DNA of 64,000 nt from Halarsenatibacter sp964462585 (GCA_964462585.1 CAYXAK010000001.1:1-64000), one strand, 5' to 3'. Shown: positions 1-8,998, counted from the stretch's first letter. Translations and numbers: made by a program. Notes: generated from the letters alone by a model not told the origin.

Positions 1-49
1 ACGCCTGGGGGGCGTGAGGTCCCGGGTTCAAATCCCGGCAACCCGACCA
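1..49 (+). tRNA. tRNA-Pro (anticodon GGG), 3' part
   Basis: This is the 3' half of a tRNA cut by the window start. An anticodon arm with loop CTGGGGG gives anticodon GGG (proline, CCC codons), with T33 in place. It is followed by a 5-base variable region (17–21), a T-arm with stem ccggg/cccgg (22–26, 34–38) around the loop TTCAAAT, an acceptor strand CAACCCG, discriminator A and an encoded CCA (47–49). The acceptor strand predicts a 5' end of CGGGTTG, which fits bacterial tRNA-Pro. The D-arm and 5' acceptor lie outside the window. Confidence 0.9.
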
Positions 50-107
50 TTTTTTATATTTTTTGTTATGCTAATCTTAAAATCCACACTATAAACTTTT
101 CTCATCG

Positions 108-137
108 CTGATCGGTTACAGGCCGATCAGTTTTTTT
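108..137 (+). terminator. Rho-independent terminator after tRNA-Pro
   Basis: A perfect 8-bp stem, CTGATCGG (108–115) with CCGATCAG (123–130), encloses a 7-base loop and is followed directly by seven T residues. It lies about 60 bases after the tRNA CCA end, so it probably ends the tRNA transcript. Confidence 0.85.
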
Positions 138-157
138 AATGGATGGGGGCAAAATAT

Positions 158-187
158 TTGCAAGTTCCTGTGCTTAAGGTTTATAAT
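158..187 (+). promoter_or_regulatory. Sigma-A-type promoter for the rimO operon
   Basis: TTGCAA (158–163) and TATAAT (182–187) are separated by 18 bases. The -10 box lies about 35 bases before the rimO start and just after the tRNA terminator, so it probably drives the rimO-pgsA-pgpA-cinA run. Confidence 0.65.
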
Positions 188-221
188 TTAAGAGAAGGCA
201 GATATACCGGGAGTGAAATGC

Positions 222-1562
222 ATGGAAGTTAGTATTTACATCTACAATCTGGGCTGTCCCAAAAATGAAGTTGACGGTCAATACTATGCTGGAGTGCTGG
301 CGGAGGATGAAGATATAGAGATAGTTGATGATTATAGAGAGGCTGAAATACTGATAATAAATACCTGTGGTTTTATCGATGCCGCTAAAGAGGAGTCGCT
401 GGAGGCTATCTGGGAAGCCGTGGAATTAAAAAACGAAGGTAAATGTGAGCGTGTCATAGTCAGCGGCTGTCTTTCTCAGAGATACCACCAGCATTTAGAG
501 GAAGAGATACCAGAACTGGACGGCATCTTCGGTGTGGGAGAATATGAAGGTCTGCTCTCACTGGTTAATAGTGTAAAAGAAGGCCAAAAAACCAAATCAG
601 TTACCTCTCCCCGCCAGAATATTAATAAGAGATTGCCCCGCAGGTCCGATGAGAAATCCTTTGCCTATCTCAAGATAGCAGATGGCTGTAATAAAAGATG
701 TTCGTACTGTGCTATCCCCTTTATCAAAGGGGATTACAGCAGTCGCAGCCAGGAATTGATCGAGGAAGAGGCTGAAAAACTGCTGGAGAATAACGTATCT
801 GAATTGATTTTAATCGCCCAGGATACAACCCAGTACGGTATAGATATCTATGGGGAGACCCGCCTGGAGGAGCTTTTAAAATCTCTGCTGGAGCTATCCG
901 GCCTGGAGCGTTTGAGAATAATGTACACCTATCTGGATCAGATCGATGAAGAGCTGCTGCATATTATGGCTTGTGAGGAGAGGCTGTGCAGTTATCTCGA
1001 CCTTCCCATTCAGCATGTGGCCGGACCGGTTAGAAAGAATATGAAAAGACCCGGTGATATAAATACTATCAGGGAAAAACTGGATAAGATTAGAGAGATA
1101 GTCCCTGACATAGCTCTGCGCACCTCACTGCTGGTTGGATTTCCCGGTGAGACTGAAGAGGATTTCCAGAAGCTGAAGGAATTTGTGCGGGAGATTGAAT
1201 TTGAGAGACTGGGAGTATTTATGTATTCCCGTGAGGAGGGAACAGAAGCGGCTGAATTACCCGGCCAGTTGCCCGAAGAGCTAAAGCAGAGACGTTACAA
1301 TGAGCTGGTTGAGCTGCAGGAGAAGATTTCCCGCAGCCAGAACAGACAGCTTGTCGGTAAAATCATGGATGTGATAATCGATGAGGTCGATGGTGGGAGC
1401 TTTTCCGGCAGGACTGAGTATGATGCTCCAGAAATAGATAATATAGTAAGGGGAGAACTGCCGGATGGCAGAGAGCTCAGAGCCGGGGAGATAGTCAAAT
1501 GCCGGATTGAATCAGCCTTTGAATATGAATTAGTAGGGGAGATAATCAATGAACCTAGCTAA
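222..1562 (+). CDS. rimO: Ribosomal protein uS12 methylthiotransferase RimO
   Basis: RimO is a radical-SAM methylthiotransferase that adds a methylthio group to an Asp of ribosomal protein uS12, using two [4Fe-4S] clusters. The N-terminal MTTase domain has the three cluster cysteines in the contexts NLGCPKNEVD, NTCGF and SGC (about residues 12, 49 and 83). The radical-SAM CNKRCSYC motif is at about 156–163, and a TRAM-like C-terminus follows. The NLGCPKN signature and the family length (446 aa) favour RimO over MiaB, which is encoded separately at 34.9 kb. I chose ATG 222 because GGGAG lies 8 bases upstream; the in-frame GTG at 213 overlaps that ribosome binding site. The end overlaps pgsA by 14 bases, suggesting translational coupling. 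Confidence 0.93.
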   Translation: MEVSIYIYNLGCPKNEVDGQYYAGVLAEDEDIEIVDDYREAEILIINTCGFIDAAKEESLEAIWEAVELKNEGKCERVIVSGCLSQRYHQHLEEEIPELDGIFGVGEYEGLLSLVNSVKEGQKTKSVTSPRQNINKRLPRRSDEKSFAYLKIADGCNKRCSYCAIPFIKGDYSSRSQELIEEEAEKLLENNVSELILIAQDTTQYGIDIYGETRLEELLKSLLELSGLERLRIMYTYLDQIDEELLHIMACEERLCSYLDLPIQHVAGPVRKNMKRPGDINTIREKLDKIREIVPDIALRTSLLVGFPGETEEDFQKLKEFVREIEFERLGVFMYSREEGTEAAELPGQLPEELKQRRYNELVELQEKISRSQNRQLVGKIMDVIIDEVDGGSFSGRTEYDAPEIDNIVRGELPDGRELRAGEIVKCRIESAFEYELVGEIINEPS

Positions 1563-2106
1563 CAAACTGACACTGCTCCGAATTGCCATGATACCTATGT
1601 TTATGGTATTTATGTATCTGCAGCCGAGCATGCCGGGCACGGCAGAGGTGATTGCTGTTCTCTTATTTCTGGCAGCTGCCGTAACCGATAAGATTGATGG
1701 TTATGTGGCCCGGAAGTACGATCAGATAACAAAATTCGGCAAGATAATGGATCCGGTCGCCGATAAACTTCTCATCGCTGCAGTTTTTATTTCGCTTGTC
1801 GATCTTCACCCTTCCGTAACCGCCTGGCCGGTAATAATTATCATGGCCAGAGAGTTTTTGATAAGTGCCCTGAGAATGATCGCGGCCAGCGAGGGAATCG
1901 TCATTTCAGCCAATATCTGGGGCAAGGTAAAGACGAATATCCAGGTGTTTGTTGCCTTTCTTTTGATTCTGCATCCGGGTATTATCTCTCTGCCGGCCTT
2001 TTTGCCGCGTCTTTTGATCTGGACCACGGCTATTTTCACAATCTATTCCGGCCTGGTCTATTTCTGGGAGTCAGAACTGGAGTTCTTCGCGGCTCCCGAT
2101 AACTAA
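1549..2106 (+). CDS. pgsA: CDP-diacylglycerol–glycerol-3-phosphate 3-phosphatidyltransferase
   Basis: PgsA makes phosphatidylglycerophosphate from CDP-diacylglycerol and glycerol-3-phosphate, the committed step to phosphatidylglycerol, in the inner membrane. The CDP-alcohol phosphotransferase signature DGx2ARx8Gx3Dx3D is complete: DGYVAR at about 50–55, then G, D and D in the stretch ending in MDPVAD. Several hydrophobic membrane helices follow. The length of 185 aa is normal. It starts inside the end of rimO behind GGGGAG and is followed 45 bases later by pgpA, which catalyses the next step, so the two pathway enzymes are paired in one operon. Confidence 0.93.
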   Translation: MNLANKLTLLRIAMIPMFMVFMYLQPSMPGTAEVIAVLLFLAAAVTDKIDGYVARKYDQITKFGKIMDPVADKLLIAAVFISLVDLHPSVTAWPVIIIMAREFLISALRMIAASEGIVISANIWGKVKTNIQVFVAFLLILHPGIISLPAFLPRLLIWTTAIFTIYSGLVYFWESELEFFAAPDN

Positions 2107-2151
2107 AAGCTCTTTTATCCATTCAGGCAAAGAAGGTGATCATTTAAACAT

Positions 2152-2598
2152 ATGGACTGGCAGGATATCAATCGTTTTTTAGCCACAGTTTTTGGACTTG
2201 GAAATATATCTCAGGCTCCGGGCACCATAGCGGCAATCGGGGCGGGTCTGGCTTATTATTTATTTCCAGTGCTCTCACATCCCTTTATAATAACAGTAGT
2301 ATTTGTGACCGGAGTTATCTCCTGTGAAATTGAGGGCAGAAGGTCAGGGCTAAAAGATGATTCAACACTGGTCATAGATGAGATAGTGGGTATGTGGCTG
2401 ACGTTCATGTTCATAGATGAACCTTCACTGGCATTAATTCTGCTGGGATTCTGCCTTTTTCGTCTCTTCGATATCTGGAAACCATTATTTATAGGAACAA
2501 GTCAAAGATTGCCGGGTGGAATAGGGGTTATGCTTGATGATGTGCTGGCTGCAGTGCCGGCCAATCTAATACTGCAGCTGCTGCTTTATATCCTGTGA
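2152..2598 (+). CDS. pgpA: Phosphatidylglycerophosphatase A
   Basis: PgpA removes the phosphate from phosphatidylglycerophosphate to give phosphatidylglycerol. The 148-aa membrane protein has the family's N-terminal APGT motif (GNISQAPGTIAAIG) and the acidic LVIDEIVGMW motif that carries catalytic carboxylates. A G-rich segment and a C-terminal hydrophobic helix follow. AGAAGGTGAT lies about 11 bases before the ATG. Its place directly after pgsA supports the call. Confidence 0.9.
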   Translation: MDWQDINRFLATVFGLGNISQAPGTIAAIGAGLAYYLFPVLSHPFIITVVFVTGVISCEIEGRRSGLKDDSTLVIDEIVGMWLTFMFIDEPSLALILLGFCLFRLFDIWKPLFIGTSQRLPGGIGVMLDDVLAAVPANLILQLLLYIL

Positions 2599-2628
2599 GC
2601 AGTGATCTGAAAGTATGAGGTGTGGTAT

Positions 2629-3867
2629 ATGGCAGAGTTTGCCCTTTTAACAATAGGTGATGAGCTTATACGGGGAGAGATCACCAATAAAAATGCTGAG
2701 ATCATATCCAAAATATTAAGAGGATTTGGCCACAGTCTGCAGAAGATAACTGTTATAGGTGATGACCGGGAGGAGATAGCATCCAGTCTAAGAGGCCTGT
2801 GTGGCAGATATGAGCGCGTTATTATAACCGGAGGGTTAGGACCCACAGGTGACGATATAACCCGTGAGGCCGTTGCCAGGGCCTGTCAGAGGGATCTTGT
2901 CTATATGGAGAAAGCTGCAGAAGATATCTCTTCCTATTTCGAAGAGATGGGCAGGGAGATGACCTCCAATAATCTGAGACAGGCTTATTTTCCTGAGGGA
3001 GCAGAGATAATAGAAAATAACAGGGGTACGGCCCCCGGCTTTATGCTGGAGCTTAAGGGGACTGCAATATATACACTTCCCGGTGTTACCGATGAGATGG
3101 CCGAGATGCTGAAAGGAATACTTAGCAAGGCCGGTGATGGCCATGCTGATGATATCCCCGAAGAGCATCTTCTCAAAGTTGCAGGTGTGGGAGAATCCAC
3201 GCTGGAGGACAGGCTCTCTGAAATTATAGACAGCTCAAATTTCAGCTATAGATTTTTACCCCACGGCGGTGAGATTGAGATCAGGATAAGTGACGGAGCA
3301 GCAGCGGGCAGCTGTGATCAGGAGCTGGAAGAAGAAGTTGAAAAAGTCAGAAAAGAACTGGGCTGCAGAGTATTTGCCTGTGACAGGAATATCGATCTGG
3401 CCGGAGCTGTACAGGAGGTTGCCCGTAAAAAAGGTATAACCATTTCCCTGGCAGAGTCGTGTACCGGAGGCCTTATATGCAAGCGAATAACGGATATTCC
3501 TGGTTCCTCTCAATATTTTCTGGGTGGGGCAGTTGCTTACAGCAACGACCTGAAGATGAGCATGCTCGATGTTTCAGAGAAAACTCTCCTGGAAAGAGGC
3601 GCTGTGAGTATAGAAACGGCTGAAGAGATGGCTTCTGGTGTTCAGAAGCTGACAGGTTCTGAGCTGGCGGCCGCGGTCACCGGCATAGCTGGACCCGGTG
3701 GTGGCAGTGATGATAAGCCTGTGGGCCTTGTATATTTTGCTCTCTGTCATGATGACAGCATTATATCCAGAGAGTGGCATTTTAACGGTGACAGAAGCAG
3801 GGTGCGCTGGTTCACCTCTCAGAGAGCTTTAGATTTTATCAGATTATCCATGTTAGAGGAGCTGTGA
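2629..3867 (+). CDS. cinA: CinA family protein (nicotinamide-nucleotide amidohydrolase / MoCF domain)
   Basis: This is a two-domain CinA. Residues 1 to about 170 form the molybdopterin-binding-like (COG1058) domain, with GDELIRGEI and the GGLGPTGDD motif; this domain in relatives is linked to ADP-ribose pyrophosphatase activity. The C-terminal domain of about 160 residues has AESCTGG and AVTGIAGPGGG, typical of NMN deamidase (pyridine-nucleotide recycling). The length of 412 aa is normal. ATG 2629 is preferred because GAGGTG at 2616–2621 lies 7 bases upstream; the GTG at 2620 overlaps that site. In Firmicutes cinA often lies just upstream of recA, as here with two genes between. Confidence 0.88.
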   Translation: MAEFALLTIGDELIRGEITNKNAEIISKILRGFGHSLQKITVIGDDREEIASSLRGLCGRYERVIITGGLGPTGDDITREAVARACQRDLVYMEKAAEDISSYFEEMGREMTSNNLRQAYFPEGAEIIENNRGTAPGFMLELKGTAIYTLPGVTDEMAEMLKGILSKAGDGHADDIPEEHLLKVAGVGESTLEDRLSEIIDSSNFSYRFLPHGGEIEIRISDGAAAGSCDQELEEEVEKVRKELGCRVFACDRNIDLAGAVQEVARKKGITISLAESCTGGLICKRITDIPGSSQYFLGGAVAYSNDLKMSMLDVSEKTLLERGAVSIETAEEMASGVQKLTGSELAAAVTGIAGPGGGSDDKPVGLVYFALCHDDSIISREWHFNGDRSRVRWFTSQRALDFIRLSMLEEL

Positions 3868-3872
3868 TTATC

Positions 3873-5060
3873 ATGAAAAGGCTGACGGTTCTATCAGGTA
3901 TTTTCTTATTTATATTTGTTATCTCTGGAATGTCATTCCTGCAGGCTGAAGAGATGGCTGACTGGCAGAGGGCAGCTCTGGAATTCTATGAAGGAAATTT
4001 TGCGGAGACAGCCGATATTCTTGAGGATTATGAGGACGAAGATATTGTGAGTGAAGCTGATTATAAAGCCCTGGAATATCTGGTAAAAGCTAAGATCAAT
4101 TTATCCCATCTGGGCAGGGCTGAAGATCTGCTGATGAGGCTGAAAGAATTCAATTATGTTCAACCCGAGCTGCACTGGCTTCTGGGCAGAGAATATCTCA
4201 GCTATGCTGATGGGGATGAGGAGGACAGTTTTAGTGAGGCTATAGAACATCTGGAAATTGCCAGAGATTACGGTTTCTTCGGAATTCCTCAAAAGAGGAA
4301 GCTGGGCCATGCTTATATCGGTGTGGAGAAATTTTCCGAAGCGCTTGAGCTTCTAGAAGATGTCAGAGCGGCCGATCCCGGCACTGAGGATTTTTCTGCA
4401 CTGGCCCGGGCCTACAGTGAGACAGATCAGAAAGGTGAAGCAGTCAATGCCTATGAGAGATTGATTGTGCTGTCACCTCAGGATTATGAGGCCTATATGG
4501 CTTTGGGCAGTCTTTACAGAGATCTGGATAACCCCCGGGAAGCAGTCGAGGTTTATGAACAGGGTCTGGATTATAATCCTGATAATATTGAACTACAAAA
4601 AGCTCTGGTTGAGGTATATTACGAGCTGGAGGAGTATGAAGAAGCAGAGAGTCTATTGCAAAGTATAATTGCTGAGGAGCCCGATATGTACGAAATTCAT
4701 TACGATCTGGGACGTATTTATCAAAAACAGGGAGAATGGGAAGATGCCGAGGAGAGTTATGAAATAGTTCTGGAATATAACTCCGAACATCTGAGGGCAC
4801 ATCTTGCTCTGGGTGAGCTATATCTTGAGAGAAATAATCATTATAGAGCATTATCAAAATTCAGCGATGCCGTGGACAGAGACCCCGATTTTGCCCCCGG
4901 TTATTATCATCTGGCCAGAACCTATTATGAGCTTGAGATGTATGATTCTGCCCTGTCGGAAGTGAGCACCGCTCTCAGGAAAAATCCAGGTCTAACAGAG
5001 GCCCGTGAACTGCGGGAGGATATATTTGCCAGGATGCTGGAAGAAGAAAACCAGGATTGA
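3873..5060 (+). CDS. Exported tetratricopeptide-repeat protein
   Basis: The protein has 395 aa. A signal peptide or anchor (MKRLTVLSG, then a hydrophobic stretch ending in SFLQAEE) is followed by at least seven TPR-like helix pairs recognisable from repeated A-x-AY/AHL-x-LG and P-x-x-x-E-A patterns, to the C-terminus. TPR proteins hold other proteins together. Here the export signal suggests a periplasmic or membrane-anchored scaffold, but no partner can be named. The ATG at 3873 is taken because GAGGAG lies 11 bases upstream; the GTG at 3864, overlapping the cinA stop, is only 2 bases from that site. The protein is strongly acidic. Confidence 0.75.
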   Translation: MKRLTVLSGIFLFIFVISGMSFLQAEEMADWQRAALEFYEGNFAETADILEDYEDEDIVSEADYKALEYLVKAKINLSHLGRAEDLLMRLKEFNYVQPELHWLLGREYLSYADGDEEDSFSEAIEHLEIARDYGFFGIPQKRKLGHAYIGVEKFSEALELLEDVRAADPGTEDFSALARAYSETDQKGEAVNAYERLIVLSPQDYEAYMALGSLYRDLDNPREAVEVYEQGLDYNPDNIELQKALVEVYYELEEYEEAESLLQSIIAEEPDMYEIHYDLGRIYQKQGEWEDAEESYEIVLEYNSEHLRAHLALGELYLERNNHYRALSKFSDAVDRDPDFAPGYYHLARTYYELEMYDSALSEVSTALRKNPGLTEARELREDIFARMLEEENQD

Positions 5061-5101
5061 ACAGCAGTCCTTAAATTCACACAAAAGAGGAGGGATCTGC
5101 G

Positions 5102-5668
5102 GTGAGATTATTCTTTGCCTGTTTTACGAATGCCAGAGCCAGAGAACTGCTGGCCAGAAAGACAAGATGGTTACAGCAGCAGCTTCCAGGTGGCATCAAA
5201 TGGGTGGAACCGGACAATTTTCATATAACGCTTAAATTTTTGGGTGAAGTTGGAGAAGATGAGGCGGCAGAATTGAGAGAAAAAATTGAGAAAGAAGAAC
5301 TCGATCTTGAGGACTTCTCCTATAAATATCAGGGCCTTGAAGCCTTTCCCCATGTTGACAATCCCCGTGTGATTGTAACTCCTGTAGAACTGGGAGGGGA
5401 AAAGATTAAAGAGGTGCACAATTTCATAGAAAAAATCTGTACCGGGATGGGCTTTGAGGCTGAAACTCGAAACTTCAAACCTCATTTGACTCTGGGCAGA
5501 GTAAAAGATGATGATTTAAAAGATGAAGTTTCCAGCTTCTTCTCCGAACTGGAAGACCCCTATCTGGTGAATGTTCTGGATCATATGGAGAAATTTTCCC
5601 TGGTGGAGAGCAATTTAACACCGGATGGCCCAGAATATATGGAAGTTTTTTCAAAAAAATTACAATAA
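5102..5668 (+). CDS. thpR: RNA 2',3'-cyclic phosphodiesterase
   Basis: This 188-aa protein belongs to the 2H phosphoesterase superfamily (ThpR/LigT), which opens 2',3'-cyclic phosphate ends of RNA. Both catalytic H-x-T motifs are present: HITLKFLGEV at about 41 and HLTLGR at about 129. The GTG start at 5102 lies behind a strong AGAGGAGGG. The gene sits between cinA/TPR and recA, a common Firmicute neighbourhood (cinA-thpR-recA). Confidence 0.9.
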   Translation: MRLFFACFTNARARELLARKTRWLQQQLPGGIKWVEPDNFHITLKFLGEVGEDEAAELREKIEKEELDLEDFSYKYQGLEAFPHVDNPRVIVTPVELGGEKIKEVHNFIEKICTGMGFEAETRNFKPHLTLGRVKDDDLKDEVSSFFSELEDPYLVNVLDHMEKFSLVESNLTPDGPEYMEVFSKKLQ

Positions 5669-5672
5669 TGGG

Positions 5673-5701
5673 TTGATTATTTTAAACGGATGTTCTATAA
5701 T
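5673..5701 (+). promoter_or_regulatory. recA promoter with LexA (SOS) box
   Basis: TTGATT (5673–5678), a 17-base spacer and TATAAT (5696–5701) form a good sigma-A promoter. In the spacer, TAAACGGATGTTCT (5683–5696) resembles the Gram-positive SOS box CGAAC-N4-GTTYG: it keeps AAC-N4-GTTC and the RNRY centre but differs at the outer bases. A repressor there would block polymerase. LexA is encoded in this window at 24.97 kb. Confidence 0.65.
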
Positions 5702-5747
5702 GTAAACAGGTCTATACAAATGAGATGCGGGAAAGGTGGGGTTAAAA

Positions 5748-6776
5748 TTGGCAGAGGAAGAAAAGGAAAAAGCGCTGGATCAGGCTGTGAAAAATATTGA
5801 AAAACAGTTTGGCAATGGTGCCATAATGAAGCTGGGGGAATCCAAATCCCTGGATGTTGAGAGCATTCCGACCGGAGCTCTCCCCCTGGATATAGCTCTC
5901 GGTGTTGGCGGCATTCCCCGGGGCAGAATAACCGAGCTTTACGGCAATGAGTCCTCCGGTAAAACCACTCTCGGTCTTCATATTATCGCCGAGGCGCAGA
6001 AGCAGGATGGTATAGCGGCTTTTATAGATGCTGAACATGCACTCGATCCCCGCTATGCAGAAAATCTGGGGGTTGAAATCGATGATCTTCTCATCTCCCA
6101 GCCTGATAATGGTGAAGAAGCTCTGGAAATAGCCGAAGCACTTGTTCGCAGCAATGCAATAGATGTCATTGTACTTGACTCCGTTGCTGCCCTGGTGCCA
6201 CAGGCTGAGCTGGAAGGAGAGATGGGAGATTCTCATGTGGGTTTACAGGCCCGCCTGATGTCCCAGGCTCTGCGAAAACTGTCCGGAGCGGTCAGCAAAT
6301 CCAAGACTGCCATAGTATTTATCAATCAGATAAGGGAGAAGATCGGTGTTATGTTCGGCAACCCGGAGACCACTCCCGGAGGCAGGGCACTTAAGTTTTA
6401 TTCTTCGGTGAGAATAGAGATAAGAAGATCTCAGACCATAAAAGAGGACAGCGAGATAATCGGCTCCCATGCTCGTGTAAAAGTTGTTAAGAATAAAGTT
6501 GCGGCTCCATTTAGAGAGGCTGAATTTGATATTATGTATGGTGAGGGTATCTCCCGGGAAGGCTGTGTGCTGGATATGGGAGTGGATATGGATATAATAG
6601 AAAGAGCAGGGGCCTGGTATTCCTATGGTGAGGTGCGTCTGGGACAGGGTCGGGAGAATTCCAAACAGTTTCTCAGTGAAAATCCGGAGGTCATGAGCGA
6701 GATCGAGGAAAAGATAAAGATGAAATCAGGCCTTAAGGAGAACGAGCTGGAAGCTGAAGAGGATGAAGAGAAGTAA
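5748..6776 (+). CDS. recA: Recombinase RecA
   Basis: RecA forms ATP-dependent filaments on single-stranded DNA, drives strand exchange and triggers LexA self-cleavage. Walker A GNESSGKTT lies at about 66–74. The DNA-binding loops and the family signature ALRKLSGAVSKSKTAIVFINQ follow, and the acidic tail ends EAEEDEEK. The length of 342 aa is normal. TTG 5748 is chosen because AAAGGTGG (5732–5739) is 8 bases upstream; the GTG at 5736 lies inside that site. It overlaps or abuts recX, its regulator. Confidence 0.97.
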   Translation: MAEEEKEKALDQAVKNIEKQFGNGAIMKLGESKSLDVESIPTGALPLDIALGVGGIPRGRITELYGNESSGKTTLGLHIIAEAQKQDGIAAFIDAEHALDPRYAENLGVEIDDLLISQPDNGEEALEIAEALVRSNAIDVIVLDSVAALVPQAELEGEMGDSHVGLQARLMSQALRKLSGAVSKSKTAIVFINQIREKIGVMFGNPETTPGGRALKFYSSVRIEIRRSQTIKEDSEIIGSHARVKVVKNKVAAPFREAEFDIMYGEGISREGCVLDMGVDMDIIERAGAWYSYGEVRLGQGRENSKQFLSENPEVMSEIEEKIKMKSGLKENELEAEEDEEK

Positions 6777-6777
6777 G

Positions 6778-7233
6778 ATGAGTGAAAAAGAGATAAAAGA
6801 TAAGGCACTCAAACTTCTCTCACGCCGAGAACATTCCCGATTGGAGCTCAGGCAGAAATTGCTCCGTCGGGATTTTAATTTTTCCGAAATTGAACCCGTT
6901 CTGGATGAGCTTGCTGAGAAGGGATATATAGATGATGAGAGGTTTGCAGAAGAATGGATTCACAGCAGAAAAAACAGCAAACCCAGAGGCAGGTTTCTGT
7001 TAAGGGCGGAGCTGAAGGAAAAAGGTGTAAGTTCTGAGATAATAGATGACAAACTTAACTCCATGATATCCCGCTCTGAAGAAGAGGAGATGGCTGTCGA
7101 ACTTGCCCGCAAATGGTTAAGAGGAAAAGACAGAGATCAAATAAATATTGAAAATAAGTTATCCAGATATCTATATCGAAAAGGCTTCAGCAGGGACATT
7201 ATCAGAGATGTAATCTCAAATCTTTCTTTATAA
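6778..7233 (+). CDS. recX: Regulatory protein RecX
   Basis: RecX binds RecA filaments and modulates their activity. This 151-aa protein has the three-helix repeat architecture of the family, with LLSRREHSRLELRQKLLRR at the N-terminus and LAEKGYIDDERFAEEWI in the middle. It ends in a third repeat with YRKGFSRDIIRDV. Two starts are possible: ATG 6763, which overlaps recA by 14 bases, and ATG 6778 directly after the recA stop. The second is weakly preferred, with GAAGAG about 7 bases upstream. Confidence 0.88.
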   Translation: MSEKEIKDKALKLLSRREHSRLELRQKLLRRDFNFSEIEPVLDELAEKGYIDDERFAEEWIHSRKNSKPRGRFLLRAELKEKGVSSEIIDDKLNSMISRSEEEEMAVELARKWLRGKDRDQINIENKLSRYLYRKGFSRDIIRDVISNLSL

Positions 7234-7244
7234 TCTTCCCTGTC

Positions 7245-7273
7245 TTGACACTTGCGGGGAAAAGAGATAAAAT
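7245..7273 (+). promoter_or_regulatory. Sigma-A-type promoter for rny
   Basis: A perfect TTGACA (7245–7250), a 17-base spacer and TAAAAT (7268–7273) lie in the recX–rny gap. It is the closest match to the sigma-A consensus seen in the window. Confidence 0.75.
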
Positions 7274-7357
7274 GTTAACAGGCTCAAATGTGCAATGCAC
7301 TGGTTTAATCCGATTTGAAGCATATATAATACGGACACAAAACTGGAGGTGGATAAA

Positions 7358-8914
7358 ATTTATGAACTGCTGATCTGGGGAGTTTTTCGTTTTCTCCCTG
7401 TGATAGGATTAATAGTCGGTGTTATTGGCGGCTATTTTGTCCGAAAATATATTGCAGAGGCAAGAATTGAATCGGCAGAAAAAGAAGCGGAGAAGATCAA
7501 ACAGGATGCCAAACGTGAAGCTGAATCAACGAAAAAAGAAATCGTATTAGAGGCGAAAGAAGAAGCACACACACTGAAAGAACAGGCCAATGAGGAGATA
7601 CAGGAGAGGCGGGCTGAACTTCAGAAGATGGAAAACCGCCTCGTAAAAAAAGAGGATACTCTGGAGAAAAAAGAAGAAGAGCTGCAGACCAAAGAAAATA
7701 ATCTGGAACAGTGGGAAAGACAGCTCACTCAGGAAGAAGAAGAGATAGACTCGATAAAAAAAGAGCAGAAGAGGAAACTAGAAGAGATAGCCGGAATGAA
7801 TCAGGAAGAAGCGCGAAATTATCTCCTCTCCAAAAAAGAAGAGGAGCTGGAACATGAATATGCCAAGAAGATAAATGAGAAAGAGGCTGAGCTGAGGGAA
7901 AAAGCTAATAAGAAGGCCCGCGAGATAATCTCCATGGCCATTCAGCGCTGTGCTGCTGATCATGTTTCAGAGAACACCGTCTCTGTGGTCGATCTGCCCA
8001 GCGATGAGATGAAAGGCAGAATAATCGGCCGGGAAGGAAGAAACATCAGAGCATTTGAGAGCCTGACCGGTGTCGATCTGATCATCGACGATACACCTGA
8101 AGCTGTTGTCATCTCAGGCTTTGATCCCATGAGACGGGAAGTGGCCAGAATAGCTCTGGAAAAACTGATTGTGGATGGTCGTATCCATCCCGCCCGTATA
8201 GAAGAGATGGTGGAAAAAGCTGAAGAGGAACTGGACAGCCATATCAAAGAGATCGGTGAAGAAGCAACCTTTGATACCGGTGTTCATGGACTTCATGCTG
8301 AGCTGATAAAATATCTGGGTCGGCTCAAATTCAGAACCAGCTACGGTCAGAATGTTCTCCAGCACGCTCTGGAGGTTTCTCAGCTGGCCGGGATCATGGC
8401 TTCTGAGCTGGAAGCTGATGTAAATGTAGCCAAAAGAGCCGGGCTGCTCCATGATATAGGAAAGGCGATAGATCATGAAGTTGATGGTCCACATGTGGAT
8501 ATTGGGCTGGATATGCTTGAAAAATATGGCGAAAATAATGAAAAAGTTCTCCATGCGGTAGAAGCCCATCATGGTGACGCTGAATTTAAATCTGTGGAGG
8601 CCGTGCTGGTCGCCGCCGCTGATGCCATATCTGCCGCCAGGCCTGGAGCCAGGAAGGAGACGCTGGAATCCTATATTCAGCGTCTGGAGGAACTTGAGGA
8701 TCTGGGCAGATCCTTCAAAGGCGTTAAAAATTCCTATGCTATACAGGCCGGCCGGGAGATCAGAGTTATAGTAGAATCAGATCAGATAGATGATGCTAAA
8801 GCAAGCAAGATATCCAGGGATCTATCACAGAAGATAGAGTCGAACCTGGACTATCCCGGACAGATCAAGGTAGTTGTAATAAGGGAACGCAGAGCTGTCG
8901 AATACGCCAATTAA
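7358..8914 (+). CDS. rny: Ribonuclease Y
   Basis: RNase Y is a membrane-anchored endoribonuclease that starts mRNA decay in Firmicutes. The order is an N-terminal membrane helix (about 5–25), a long Lys/Glu-rich coiled coil (about 28–200), a KH domain with IIGREGRNIRAFE, and an HD domain with HDIGKAIDHE. The start is unusual. GTG 7349 lies within the ribosome binding site GGAGG (7345–7349), whereas an ATT codon at 7358 is 8 bases from it and gives 518 aa, close to the family length. I place the start at ATT with low certainty; the GTG adds three residues. The recA-rny-ymdB order is typical of Firmicutes. Confidence 0.92.
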   Translation: MYELLIWGVFRFLPVIGLIVGVIGGYFVRKYIAEARIESAEKEAEKIKQDAKREAESTKKEIVLEAKEEAHTLKEQANEEIQERRAELQKMENRLVKKEDTLEKKEEELQTKENNLEQWERQLTQEEEEIDSIKKEQKRKLEEIAGMNQEEARNYLLSKKEEELEHEYAKKINEKEAELREKANKKAREIISMAIQRCAADHVSENTVSVVDLPSDEMKGRIIGREGRNIRAFESLTGVDLIIDDTPEAVVISGFDPMRREVARIALEKLIVDGRIHPARIEEMVEKAEEELDSHIKEIGEEATFDTGVHGLHAELIKYLGRLKFRTSYGQNVLQHALEVSQLAGIMASELEADVNVAKRAGLLHDIGKAIDHEVDGPHVDIGLDMLEKYGENNEKVLHAVEAHHGDAEFKSVEAVLVAAADAISAARPGARKETLESYIQRLEELEDLGRSFKGVKNSYAIQAGREIRVIVESDQIDDAKASKISRDLSQKIESNLDYPGQIKVVVIRERRAVEYAN

Positions 8915-8933
8915 TCGTTCCGGATCGATAGTT

Positions 8934-8967
8934 AAAGGGGTTCTATGCCAGAGCCCCTTTCTTTTTT
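8934..8967 (+). terminator. Rho-independent terminator after rny
   Basis: An 11-bp stem, AAAGGGGTTCT (8934–8944) with AGAGCCCCTTT (8950–8960) and one G-U pair, encloses ATGCC. It is followed by C and six T residues. Confidence 0.85.
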
Positions 8968-8998
8968 ATTTAATTAAATATATCAGGGTGGTCATAAA

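Noticed and set aside
1..140. tRNA gene as an integration site for an island
   Set aside because: No integrase or repeated tRNA 3' end is found nearby; the next genes are housekeeping.
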